Below are positions 1-8,577 of a DNA stretch of 64,000 nucleotides, in pieces. Position 1 is the first letter of the stretch. Every line of letters starts with the position of its first letter. The translations under genes were made by a program, and so were the position numbers. Below the pieces are notes generated by a model. That model saw only the letters and a program-made list of their open reading frames with translations, was not told the origin of the DNA and made no database searches. Source of the stretch: G963663525 sp963663525 (GTDB taxonomy: Bacteria > Myxococcota_A > SURF-8 > G963663525); the NCBI GenBank assembly GCA_963663525.2, contig CAXXHC010000002.1, positions 248,001 through 312,000 of the forward strand, given 5' to 3'.

Positions 1-2
1 AC

Positions 3-1391
3 CTTTTCGCCCAGGCCGAGGTTTCCAGCTATTACGAGATCATCAGTTCCGACGCCTGCGTCACCGCTCTCGAACGCTTCGCCGACCACGAGACGAAACG
101 CAGGCTGCTGCCCCAGTTGACTAGCATGGACCCCGGAAACATCGCTACCGGTGCGATTTTTCTTTCGGAAAAAGGTGCGGGCAGCGATATCGGAGCCATC
201 GAGACCCAGGCCATCGAGGAAAACGGACAATGGAGAGTCTCCGGACACAAGTGGTTCGCCGCCTGCGCAAACGCCGACGTGGCGCTGGTGCTGGCGCGTG
301 TCGGGGAACCGGCCTCCTCGCCCGGTACCGGTGGGCTGGGACTTTTCCTCGTCGAACACCGCGACATCACCGGGGAGCCCGTGGGATGGAAAATCAACCG
401 TTTGAAAACAACATCGGGCATGGCCAACCTGCCTATCGGTGAAATCGTTTTCGAAAACGTTCCCGCGCTCCCGGTCGGCAACGCGAAAAAAGGCTTCGAG
501 CAGGCGCGCGAACTGTTCAACATCGGGCGGATCGCCAACTCCGTGGCGGCCTGCTCCACTGCTCGCCGGGCGTATTTCGAAGCCTTCACCTACGCCCGCT
601 GGCGCGAAACGTTCGGTAAACCATTAAGGGACCACCCACTGATCCGAGCCTCGTTGCTGCGCCCGCTTCTTCGCCTCGAAGGCATGATGGCGATGACTTT
701 CGAGGCGGTGCGCGCCCTCGATCTTTACGAAAGCGCCGGAGCCGGTCCGGGAGATAAAAAAGTCTACCGGCTTCTCGCCTCGCTGGCGGGTTACTGGGGA
801 GGACTGACCGCGCCGAAAATCGTTTCCGAGGTATCCGGAGTATTGGGAGGCAGCGCCGCCGTGACGGATTGGGGACTTCCCGGCCTCGTGGCCAACGCCT
901 CCATTCTGGGTCTGTGGAACGGTTCGCTCAACATGCAGGCGCTCGACGTGCTGCACTGCTGCGAACGGCACCAAGCCCACACGGATCTTTTCGCACATTT
1001 GAAGCGTATGCTCGATTCGGTGGAAGAACCCGTGCTGCGCGGCATGAAGGAACGCCTCGGGGCCCATCTGAATCGGCTGAGCGAGGCGACGTCGCAGATG
1101 CTCGCGCAAGAGGAAGATCGGCGGCAGTGGATGGCAGCAACCTTCTGCCGTTCGCTTTCGGTCGCCGTACAATCGGTCGCCTTGTTGCACCAAGCACAAT
1201 GGGAAATCCGTACCTTGGACGATGGTCGAGGCGCACTGGCGGCTTGGCATTTCCTAGGGAACCATGTTGAATCGTCCCTGATCGAACGCCTGGCCGGGAA
1301 CGATCTCGACCTGCTGAGAGACTTCGAAATACTCGCGTATCACCGCCCGCTGCATCCAAGCAAGCTCGCGGACCTTCTGCCTCGCGATTGA
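3..1391 (+). CDS. AidB-like acyl-CoA dehydrogenase (5' truncated by window edge)
   Basis: The reading frame is already open at base 3, so the true start lies before the window. The visible 462 residues match the acyl-CoA dehydrogenase fold: an FAD/substrate motif with LSEKGAGSDIGA, the beta-domain motif SGHKWFAACANAD, and a helical C-terminal domain. The order GHKWF...RLKTTSGMAN...GRIANSVAACSTARRAYFEAFTYA...FGKPL, and the WNGSLNMQALDVL segment, resemble E. coli AidB more than short-chain dehydrogenases. Expected role: FAD-dependent acyl-CoA oxidation or an AidB-type function. The position that normally carries the catalytic glutamate (YEGT in MCAD, WEGS in AidB) reads WNGS here, so classical alpha-proton abstraction is doubtful. 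The stop codon overlaps the TTG start proposed for the next gene. Confidence 0.85.
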   Translation, partial: LFAQAEVSSYYEIISSDACVTALERFADHETKRRLLPQLTSMDPGNIATGAIFLSEKGAGSDIGAIETQAIEENGQWRVSGHKWFAACANADVALVLARVGEPASSPGTGGLGLFLVEHRDITGEPVGWKINRLKTTSGMANLPIGEIVFENVPALPVGNAKKGFEQARELFNIGRIANSVAACSTARRAYFEAFTYARWRETFGKPLRDHPLIRASLLRPLLRLEGMMAMTFEAVRALDLYESAGAGPGDKKVYRLLASLAGYWGGLTAPKIVSEVSGVLGGSAAVTDWGLPGLVANASILGLWNGSLNMQALDVLHCCERHQAHTDLFAHLKRMLDSVEEPVLRGMKERLGAHLNRLSEATSQMLAQEEDRRQWMAATFCRSLSVAVQSVALLHQAQWEIRTLDDGRGALAAWHFLGNHVESSLIERLAGNDLDLLRDFEILAYHRPLHPSKLADLLPRD

Positions 1392-2455
1392 TTGGCAAGA
1401 CGTTGAGACGAACTCGTTCCATATTGACCAAGCACTTAATATCGCACGGAATTTCGCTTTTCGTTCTGCTCGTTCTGATAAACACGGCCATGGCCCAGGA
1501 AACGGAATCACCCTCCAAAGAGCGGGCTACGGTCCGCTTGCGAACGACGGGAAGCACCGATCTCGACGAGGATTATCTCGCTCGCGAACTCACGTTGCGC
1601 CTTCCTTCCGGGGTGTCGATTCTGCTGAACGATGAAGACCTGCCCGCCGAGTCGAACGACACGGTGCTGGAAGTCATCGCCGATTCGACACAAACCGGTG
1701 AAATGGATATCGAAATCGCCATTCAAAAGAAGCAGGCCGCCCCGATGTCCCGGATATTGCAACTGCCTGACGCGGACGAGTCGGTGTTGCTGATCGCCCA
1801 GGCGGCGGCGGAACTGCTGCTTTCCAACCCGAATTACCTGCTCGCACGACCCGATCCCCTTCCCGAACCGGATTTTCCGCCCATCGAGGAAACTCCGCCG
1901 GAACCCGAAGAAATCGAGCCGGAAGAAGCCGAAACACCGGAAAAACGCTGGACGGGCTGGTTCGAGGTCGGTGGTTGGGGCGGATACTCGGGAAACGAGG
2001 GCTACGCTCACGGCACGCTTTCCGCCTCCGTCGGAGCGACGATGCCGAAGGGTTTTTTGTTCGGCCTCCAGGTCGAGTACGATTTCCCGGTAGAATTCGA
2101 GGAATCCGGCCAGCGTTTCGAGTTGCATTCGATTCCGCTAATGGCCCGTTTCGGCTGGCATTTTTCGCTTTCCAAGGTGGTGCGCCTGGTTCCTTTCGTC
2201 GCCTTCGGAGACCGTATGCACCTTGTGGTCTTCCGACCTGAAACGGGAAATTCGAGTCACTCGGTAGACCACTGCATTGCAGGCTCGGCAGGGATAAATC
2301 TGCGCATTCACTTTCATGAAAACGGCTACGTGCTGATGGGCTCCCGCGTGGAATTGCGCGGACAACAACGGCATTTGCTCAACGATCGCGAGGTGTTCAC
2401 GACCGGCACCTGGCGCGTAGACGGTGGACTGGGGCTCGGTTTATCGCTGCCATGA
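1388..2455 (+). CDS. secreted protein with predicted outer-membrane beta-barrel C-terminus
   Basis: 355-residue reading frame whose first possible codon is TTG at 1388, overlapping the preceding TGA; a second TTG at 1400 would give a more typical signal peptide. The N-terminus has basic residues, a hydrophobic run (ISLFVLLVLINTAMA) and a likely signal-peptidase site before QETE. Residues about 150-190 form a Pro/Glu-rich linker. The remainder alternates aromatic/hydrophobic and polar residues with many Gly, ending in GLGLGLSLP, as in an eight-stranded-type barrel. I recognise no family. The tight spacing suggests co-transcription with the acyl-CoA dehydrogenase gene. No obvious ribosome-binding site precedes either TTG, so translational coupling is likely. 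Confidence 0.6.
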   Translation: MIGKTLRRTRSILTKHLISHGISLFVLLVLINTAMAQETESPSKERATVRLRTTGSTDLDEDYLARELTLRLPSGVSILLNDEDLPAESNDTVLEVIADSTQTGEMDIEIAIQKKQAAPMSRILQLPDADESVLLIAQAAAELLLSNPNYLLARPDPLPEPDFPPIEETPPEPEEIEPEEAETPEKRWTGWFEVGGWGGYSGNEGYAHGTLSASVGATMPKGFLFGLQVEYDFPVEFEESGQRFELHSIPLMARFGWHFSLSKVVRLVPFVAFGDRMHLVVFRPETGNSSHSVDHCIAGSAGINLRIHFHENGYVLMGSRVELRGQQRHLLNDREVFTTGTWRVDGGLGLGLSLP

Positions 2456-2499
2456 GTTCGACCGAAACTGAGTTCCATTCGTAAGGGAGAAAGACTCTC

Positions 2500-5115
2500 A
2501 TGGCCTCGGTTCAAACGATCATTTCCTTTTTCGCCCAAGCTCTTTTCTGGCTTTTGACGATCTGCGCCTTCGTACGGGGACGCCTGCTCGGTCTCGAAGC
2601 CGACGCCTTGTTGTTGTCGCTGGGAGGGGGAATCGCACTGACCTTTGTCGGCGCAATCTGGATCTTTCGCCTGAGCCTTTCCCAACGAAAGTTTCAATGG
2701 GCGAACCCGTTGATTTTCGTTGTCTTTCTCTTGGTTTCCTTGGCTTTCGACCCCAATCCATTCGTAGAATTCCATCCCGTTTCGACCGCCGTTTCCCTAG
2801 GATTGGCGCTGTTTTTCCTTTCGCTGGGAGGCACCCGGTTCGAAGAGAACGCTTTCCCCAGTATTTCCGCGAAGTTAGGCGCTCCGGTAGCGGCTGTTGC
2901 GGTATGGCTGGCATTTTCCCACGGCGGCATGGATTCTTTGCTCCATTGGCGGATGTTTTTCTGGGCATTCTGTCTGCTTCTGGCATTCGAACTCGCCTTG
3001 GCAACTCGACGTGAAAGCAGAATCAATCATCCTCCCGCCCTTCCCTCTCTACCCCCACTTCGACACGCCCGACTCCTGGCGTTGGGAGTGATTTCGTCCG
3101 CGTGGCCGATGCTGGCCTGGCTGGCGTTACGCCCCGTGGCGGATTCTTCGCTGGCGGGTTTCGTCCTCGTTTTTACGGCATGGACGGCAGGTGCGGCGCT
3201 GGGCGGCGTGAGTCGCGGCTGGGTTTTCGGGAGCGAAGCATTCCGGGAAACTTGCGCCCGACCGCTGGCCTTCTGGAGCGCAGCTTCTCCCTTGTTTTTT
3301 ACGGCGCTGCTCGCCTTTTCAATCCGTCCCGACTCTCCGCAAACCCTTCTCGGTGTTCCGTTGGAAACACTCGCCACTGCGGCCACGCTGCTGCTTATGG
3401 GCTATGGCGGGTTGTTCGCCTCGCTGGTCTGGAGCCTGTACGAGAAAGCCGACGCGGACGACCTCCCGAAAAACGGAGTCGCCCTGTTTCGCCTTCAACG
3501 TCTGGGAGTACTTGCCCTGGGTGTGGCGCTGGGATTCTCCCTGGCAACGGCGTTTGCACATACGCTGCTTGCAGGCTTTCTGCTGGTGGCCGGTCTGGCG
3601 GCGCTACTGCCGATCCACGGACCGTGGAAGGTCTCGAAATTATTGGATTCTGCGGCACATCTGGCGTTGATTGTCATCTCGGCGTCCCACGCCGTTCTTG
3701 CCGTGGATATGTCCCCCTCCTGGAAAAAAGGCGTGCAACGGCTTCCTCCCGAGGAATACAGCTTCCAGGAACGCACCGCCGCCTGTCTGCCCTTCGTACT
3801 GACACGTAGCGTCCGGCGCTCGATGCTGTCAGCTTCGACCGACAGCGACGCCCTCCCCGCCGCCGTGGCCTGTTCCGAAGGTTTGCTCTCGCTTCTCCCG
3901 CGAACAAATCCCACCGGTTCGCAAAACATCAAAACCACCCTAGAAGGAATCAGCGCTCTCGCATCCGAAAAACAAAAATCATTACAATGGCTTGCAAGTA
4001 TGGCAGCATGGAAACAAGCCGATGAAGCCGAGCCTTACGACATGGCCGTCCTGTTCCCCCGTACCCATCCCGGATCGACCGCCGATTTCCGGCTGTCTTC
4101 CTTGGTTTCTTCTCATCCGCCCGGAAAATGGACCGGTCTTGTGTGGCTGTGGCTACCGCTGGAAAACCTTTCGGCGCCCTTCTTTTTCGAGGTTGTGGAT
4201 TACGCCTGCGAAACCTTCGACCGGAAGGTTGCCTTAGTCTGGGTGGGTGACGATCCCGCCGCTCCACTCATTGCACTGGTAGGAGGCAATCTGGAACGGT
4301 TACGGGAAACAATCCAAATCCCAGAGGAAATGCGCGAAGCCGCGAACCTCGGACTACGGACCACCGACGTGATCCCCTTCGAAAAAGACGCGCGAGTCAC
4401 GGGGCTGACGTCTCTGTGCGAGTCACGCAAGAAATCCAGCACCACAGACGATGAAACCGGCTTCCTGCTTCAACTCGAACGGCTGGCATCCTCGCCTTCG
4501 GAATCTCCCGCCAACGCCCCCACCCTGCTGATGTGGCTGCTGTCGCTGGCCGATGACTACCGCCACACCAACGACACCGCGCAACACGCCTGGGAGGCGA
4601 CACGAGCCTATCTGGAAGGGCGCATTCATCACACGGCAGGACGACGCCTGCAAGCCGTCGAGCGCTTCGCCGCCTCTTTGGCGCTCAAACCTCAGGACAA
4701 TCCGGCACTCGACGCATTGAAGGACGCGGGAAAAAGCGCAAAATTGCGCAAAAGCTACAAAGAAGCCCGGCAATTCTTCCAAAAAATTCTCGACGCCAAA
4801 GCCGAGGATTTCGAAACGCTGATGGAAGCCGCCAACCTCGCATACTGGGAGTACGACACCTCCGCTTGCATCGTTCTCTATCGCAAAGCGCTGGAAATCA
4901 CACCGAATTCGCCCCAAGCGCTCAAGGGATTGGGTCTGGCGCTATATCAGGCTAAAAAGGAAGAGGAAGCCATCGAGACGTTGATCCAGGCGGCGACGCT
5001 CAATCCGTATTACGGTTCGAAAAGTCTCGAATTGATCGCACGCGAGATGGAGAAAAACGAGCGTTCCGACGACGCCGAGTCGCTTCGGGAGCGCATACGC
5101 GGGCTCGGCTTTTAG
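2500..5115 (+). CDS. polytopic membrane protein with degenerate spermidine-synthase-like region and C-terminal TPRs
   Basis: 871 residues starting at an ATG preceded by AGGGAGAAAG. Residues 1 to about 400 contain roughly a dozen hydrophobic segments. The middle (about 510-590) keeps the pattern of membrane-anchored spermidine-synthase-like proteins: PYDMAVLFP, then WLWLPLENLSAPFFFEVVDYA and a strand before VALVWVGDD...LIALVGG. The nucleotide-binding glycine loop expected upstream is not evident, so a catalytic role is uncertain. From about residue 690 there are tandem TPR-like helices, including SPQALKGLGLALYQAKKEEEAIETLIQAA. I infer an inner-membrane scaffold or a non-classical aminopropyltransferase relative. 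It follows the secreted protein by 44 bp on the same strand. Confidence 0.6.
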   Translation: MASVQTIISFFAQALFWLLTICAFVRGRLLGLEADALLLSLGGGIALTFVGAIWIFRLSLSQRKFQWANPLIFVVFLLVSLAFDPNPFVEFHPVSTAVSLGLALFFLSLGGTRFEENAFPSISAKLGAPVAAVAVWLAFSHGGMDSLLHWRMFFWAFCLLLAFELALATRRESRINHPPALPSLPPLRHARLLALGVISSAWPMLAWLALRPVADSSLAGFVLVFTAWTAGAALGGVSRGWVFGSEAFRETCARPLAFWSAASPLFFTALLAFSIRPDSPQTLLGVPLETLATAATLLLMGYGGLFASLVWSLYEKADADDLPKNGVALFRLQRLGVLALGVALGFSLATAFAHTLLAGFLLVAGLAALLPIHGPWKVSKLLDSAAHLALIVISASHAVLAVDMSPSWKKGVQRLPPEEYSFQERTAACLPFVLTRSVRRSMLSASTDSDALPAAVACSEGLLSLLPRTNPTGSQNIKTTLEGISALASEKQKSLQWLASMAAWKQADEAEPYDMAVLFPRTHPGSTADFRLSSLVSSHPPGKWTGLVWLWLPLENLSAPFFFEVVDYACETFDRKVALVWVGDDPAAPLIALVGGNLERLRETIQIPEEMREAANLGLRTTDVIPFEKDARVTGLTSLCESRKKSSTTDDETGFLLQLERLASSPSESPANAPTLLMWLLSLADDYRHTNDTAQHAWEATRAYLEGRIHHTAGRRLQAVERFAASLALKPQDNPALDALKDAGKSAKLRKSYKEARQFFQKILDAKAEDFETLMEAANLAYWEYDTSACIVLYRKALEITPNSPQALKGLGLALYQAKKEEEAIETLIQAATLNPYYGSKSLELIAREMEKNERSDDAESLRERIRGLGF

Positions 5116-5254
5116 CCTGTCTATTGGTCACAATCAGAAAAACATTGGAAATTCAATGTGTTATTCTTGTAGGTTGGACTGATTTTTAGCCCGACAAGCT
5201 TGCATATCTGCCCGACCGTGAGAGAACCCCAAGCTTCCCGACTACAACCGGTTG
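5116..5254. repeat. short intergenic gap with degenerate REP-like palindrome
   Basis: Convergent intergenic region between a plus-strand and a minus-strand gene. At about 5171-5197 it holds GTAGGTTGGACTGATTTTTA followed by GCCCGAC, a worn version of the palindrome family found repeatedly between 38 and 54 kb. No intrinsic terminator with a T-tract was seen. Confidence 0.4.
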
Positions 5255-6574
5255 TTATTCTTCAGGAAAATCCACCGTTTCCATCAGAATATCGATGATG
5301 AACTTCGTGTGCATACCGAGGTCGTAGTAATCGATGATATCCTCGATTCCACTGTGGCAGTTGTGGCATGGCGTAATCACGATGTGGGCGCCGGTCTCCC
5401 GCAACTGATCGGCCTTGACCCGGTTGGATTTCATCCGCGAAGTCTTCCACGGCGGCCCGCAGTTGATGAGCCCACCTCCGGCGGCACAGCAGTAATTGTG
5501 CTCGAAACGGGGATGCACGTCGGTGAAGTGATCGCAGGTTTCGTGAATGATATAGCGTAGTTTCTCGCCCAATCCCAGGCCGCGCACCGTGTTGCAGGGA
5601 TCTTGCACGGTGACGTGTTCCTGGTACTTCTGTTTGATCTTGATTTTTCCGCTTTTCAACAGGTCGTAATAGAATTCGATGGCGTGAACCATCGGAATCG
5701 GCGGGAATTTCCAGCCCAACCAGCGGGGACCGTCGTACACCGCCCCCCGATAGGCGTGGCCGCATTCTCCCATCACGATTTTCTTCACTTTCAACCGTTG
5801 CGCCGTCTCCCAGTGCAGGCGCTCAACACGGCCCATAATCTCGAAATCGCCCGAATACATCGCCATGTTGCTGTTGTCCCAGCCGTCGGTCGAGGGCATG
5901 GTCCAGTCGATGCCGGTAATGTGCATCAATTTCGCCATGTTGGCGATCAGGTGCGCCATGATTTTGGGTTCGGGACCGATGACCGAATACATCACGTCCG
6001 CCCCCTCTTTGTCGAGTGGTATACGGAGCTTGGCGTAATCGAACTGCGCCTCCTCCTCCTGCCACATCAGCGTATCGATCCACTCGTCCTGGTTGACCCA
6101 CATCTGGTTGCTGGTCGCCGAATGGCTGTTGGTGGTATCCTGGAGATATTGGGGCACCACCCGCAACAGATGGCAGATACGCCGGATAAGCATGATGAGA
6201 TAGGCGATGTCGATACCGAACGGACAATACATGCTGCACCGGCGGCAGGCTCCGCATTCCAAAAATGCGATGCGCGCCATGTTGCGCACGAAGTCGCCGT
6301 CTACGTCGCCCTTGCGCTTGACGAGTTCCCACAAGGTGTTACGAACCTTTGAAACCGGCGCGAAATTGGGATCTTTGTCCCGCGAAAGGTAGGTATGACA
6401 GGCTTCGGCGCACAGCCCGCAATGGACGCAGGTTTTCAGATAAACTTCGAGGCGAGCGGCGGATTCCTGGTTGAGGACGCGATCCACCGCCTGCTTGATT
6501 TTTTCGGGAGTCAGGCGCTTGATACCTTCGTCGATTCCGACATCCGCCACGTGATCCTTGGTAATTGTCACCAT
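5255..6574 (-). CDS. tmcB: TmcB-like HdrD-family iron-sulfur oxidoreductase
   Basis: 439 residues; the ATG at 6574 has GGAGGAACG upstream. It has two [4Fe-4S] ferredoxin motifs, CVHCGLCAEACH (Cys 49, 52, 55, 59) and CGACRRCSMYCP (Cys 107, 110, 113, 117). These are followed by two CCG-type domains: GECGHAY in the first and QDPCN...YCCAAGG...TPCHNCH in the second. This is the HdrD/DsrK/TmcB architecture. Next to a NarI-like cytochrome b and a Trp-rich protein it best fits TmcB, the cytoplasmic catalytic-type subunit of the Tmc transmembrane redox complex known from sulfate reducers. It is the last gene of the tmcD-C-B unit, 35 bp after tmcC. No twin-arginine or Sec signal is visible, consistent with a cytoplasmic location. 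DsrK of a DsrMK complex is the main alternative. Confidence 0.8.
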   Translation of the reverse strand: MVTITKDHVADVGIDEGIKRLTPEKIKQAVDRVLNQESAARLEVYLKTCVHCGLCAEACHTYLSRDKDPNFAPVSKVRNTLWELVKRKGDVDGDFVRNMARIAFLECGACRRCSMYCPFGIDIAYLIMLIRRICHLLRVVPQYLQDTTNSHSATSNQMWVNQDEWIDTLMWQEEEAQFDYAKLRIPLDKEGADVMYSVIGPEPKIMAHLIANMAKLMHITGIDWTMPSTDGWDNSNMAMYSGDFEIMGRVERLHWETAQRLKVKKIVMGECGHAYRGAVYDGPRWLGWKFPPIPMVHAIEFYYDLLKSGKIKIKQKYQEHVTVQDPCNTVRGLGLGEKLRYIIHETCDHFTDVHPRFEHNYCCAAGGGLINCGPPWKTSRMKSNRVKADQLRETGAHIVITPCHNCHSGIEDIIDYYDLGMHTKFIIDILMETVDFPEE

Positions 6575-6609
6575 CTCGAACGTTCCTCCAGCGTTGGTGG
6601 TTCCGGCAT

Positions 6610-7257
6610 CTACCAGTCCCTGGCGTTGCGCACGTAGCCGAATTCACTTCCCATATACGCTCTCGTCAAGGGGAAGAACGCCATGTGCACCAAGCGAGTG
6701 AAAGGAATGGCCATCAGCCAGAAACAGCCCAGCACGATGTGGGCGGTGATCGTGGCTTCGTAATCGAAAGCCTGATAGTAGGCGAGCAGACCGGTGAAAA
6801 ACGGGCTCAACACGAGCAACAGCAACAAAAAATCTCCGGCTGTGCTGACGAGTCGCACGGTGGGGTTGGCGATCCGGCGCAGCCCGAAAAACAGCCCGCT
6901 GCAAATCACGAAAATCGTCATGGCATTGGTCAGGCTCTCCGGCAGAGCCCACCATCCGAAACTCCAGGATTCCTTGATGAGAATCAGATGCCCCATCACG
7001 AACAGGGGTGTAATCAGCAGGCAAAAATGAAACAGGAAGGAAACAGCGGTGAAGAACGGACGAATCCGCATGTTGTGGCTGCCGAAAGGCACCAGCCAGT
7101 GAAAAATCGAACGGATACTGAATACGCCGTTCATGTAGGGGTAGACCACCTTGTCTTTCTTGGCAGTTCGGATGATGCGTACAACCTGAAATAAGGTGCC
7201 GAATACAAACACGGCGAACGCGATCCAAACCAGTGGCCCTCGTGCAAATTCATACAT
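6610..7257 (-). CDS. tmcC: TmcC-like membrane cytochrome b subunit (NarI/DsrM type)
   Basis: 215 residues with five to six hydrophobic helices. Histidines sit in or next to helices: FHW and SHNMR near the first cytoplasmic loop, FLFHFCLL, VMGHLIL, TAHIVLG and RLVHM. That pattern suits two b hemes bridging the membrane. The size and N-terminal FARGPLVWIAF are typical of the gamma-type cytochromes of Tmc and DsrM. It would exchange electrons with the quinone pool or a periplasmic cytochrome and pass them to the TmcB-like subunit encoded immediately downstream. It lies 63 bp after tmcD, so the three genes probably form one transcript. No CXXCH c-type heme motif is present. Confidence 0.8.
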   Translation of the reverse strand: MYEFARGPLVWIAFAVFVFGTLFQVVRIIRTAKKDKVVYPYMNGVFSIRSIFHWLVPFGSHNMRIRPFFTAVSFLFHFCLLITPLFVMGHLILIKESWSFGWWALPESLTNAMTIFVICSGLFFGLRRIANPTVRLVSTAGDFLLLLLVLSPFFTGLLAYYQAFDYEATITAHIVLGCFWLMAIPFTRLVHMAFFPLTRAYMGSEFGYVRNARDW

Positions 7258-7320
7258 CTTCGTTGTCCCTTTCCGTCAAATGCTCGAACGGGAGCCTTTT
7301 CGAAACAATGATGCCACTCC

Positions 7321-8577
7321 TCATAACGCGATGATTTCCCGGTAGTATTTCCCACCGGATACGTACCGCAGCATCAGGTGTTTGCCATCCGGGGAGAAAA
7401 CCGGATTCCACAGTTGAGAATAGCCTCCGGCAAGCAGTCTGCCGTCGAGATACACGCCGTAGGTTCCGTCTTTTTCCAGCTTGGCGGCCACGCGACGGCT
7501 GTCCGGGGAGAAAACCGGATCCCAGGCCATGGAAAACGTTTCTTCCCAGCTTTCTCCGTCCACGGCGATTCCCCAGCGATTGTCCGACTTGACTACCGCC
7601 GCAAGCCTTCGACTGTCGGGGCTGAACACCGGCGGAAGCACCATGTCGTCCCAGCGGCCTTTCCAGGACACGTCGTCCACGATCACCGTCCATTTGCCGA
7701 ATTCCGGGGTTCCGACGGCGGCAATGCATTTGCCATCCGGACTAAAACTCTGCCGCCAGAGTTGTGCATAAAGATTCGACCATAACAACTCGCCGTTTTC
7801 CGCGAGCGTCCAGTTGCCCTGGGTGCGCACCGGCGCAATGGCGCTACCGGTTCCGGGACGGAAAACCGTCTCCCATACGGCGGGATAGTTTTGATTCCAG
7901 GCCGTTCCATCGGTGGCAATGGAATACTCGGCGTTGCCGGTACGAACCTGCGCGGCCACACTGGAGCCATCGTGGTTGAAACACGGCCCCCATGCACCGA
8001 TAAAGCGGGTTTCCCAGAGTTCGCCATCCACAGCCACCGACCACATTCCTTTGAAAAAGCTTTCGAGGTCGGCTTCCTTGCGCTTTTCGGTCTGCGCCGT
8101 GACCGCTACGTGCTGACCATCCTCGCTGATCGCCAGATCGCGGATCGCCATGAAGGATTCGTCCCAGGGCTCGCCGTTGTGGACGATCCCGTATTTCATG
8201 CCCATTTTGGTCATGTGGGCATAGGATTCGCCGTCCGGGCTGAACACGGCGTTCCAGGCGAATTCGAAAAGCTCTTCGCCCATTTCACCGTCGATCGCCA
8301 TCCCCCACTCGTCGTCCGTCATCGCGAACGCCACAAGTTTCCCGTTGGGGAGATACCGCGCCTGCCAGATTTTTTCGAAGCCTTCTGGCCACTCCTCGCC
8401 GTTCTGACTGAGCACGAATTCCTCGTCCTCGTTCTTCGCCACGACCGCGATTTTCTCGCCGTCCGGGCTGGGCGTCGTTTCGGTGACGAGTTCGTACTCC
8501 GCCCCGATGTTGTCGAGGTTCGCCACTTCTTTTTTCCCAGGAGTCCAGTCCCACTGTTCTTTTGTCGCCATCGGCAC
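7321..8577 (-). CDS. tmcD: TmcD-like tryptophan-rich repeat protein
   Basis: 418 residues with a repeating unit of about 40 residues: W plus an aromatic or hydrophobic residue, then FSPDGK/FSPDSR, then W..A.DGE.WE. This reads as WD40/TolB-like blades of a beta-propeller (for example WNAVFSPDGESYA, WDPVFSPDSRRVA, WNPVFSPDGKHLM). Tryptophan content is very high. A Trp-rich subunit encoded with TmcB and TmcC is the hallmark of TmcD in Desulfovibrio-type Tmc complexes; its biochemical role is not established. There is no signal peptide, so it should be cytoplasmic with the TmcB-like subunit. It is the first gene of the minus-strand unit and faces the hdrA gene across a 583-bp AT-rich gap. Confidence 0.72.
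   Translation of the reverse strand: MPMATKEQWDWTPGKKEVANLDNIGAEYELVTETTPSPDGEKIAVVAKNEDEEFVLSQNGEEWPEGFEKIWQARYLPNGKLVAFAMTDDEWGMAIDGEMGEELFEFAWNAVFSPDGESYAHMTKMGMKYGIVHNGEPWDESFMAIRDLAISEDGQHVAVTAQTEKRKEADLESFFKGMWSVAVDGELWETRFIGAWGPCFNHDGSSVAAQVRTGNAEYSIATDGTAWNQNYPAVWETVFRPGTGSAIAPVRTQGNWTLAENGELLWSNLYAQLWRQSFSPDGKCIAAVGTPEFGKWTVIVDDVSWKGRWDDMVLPPVFSPDSRRLAAVVKSDNRWGIAVDGESWEETFSMAWDPVFSPDSRRVAAKLEKDGTYGVYLDGRLLAGGYSQLWNPVFSPDGKHLMLRYVSGGKYYREIIAL

Noticed and set aside
5591..5602. Heme-like CXXCH (CHNCH) in the TmcB-like protein
   Set aside because: It is part of the CCG-domain cysteine motif of a cytoplasmic HdrD-type protein without a signal peptide, so not a c-type heme site.
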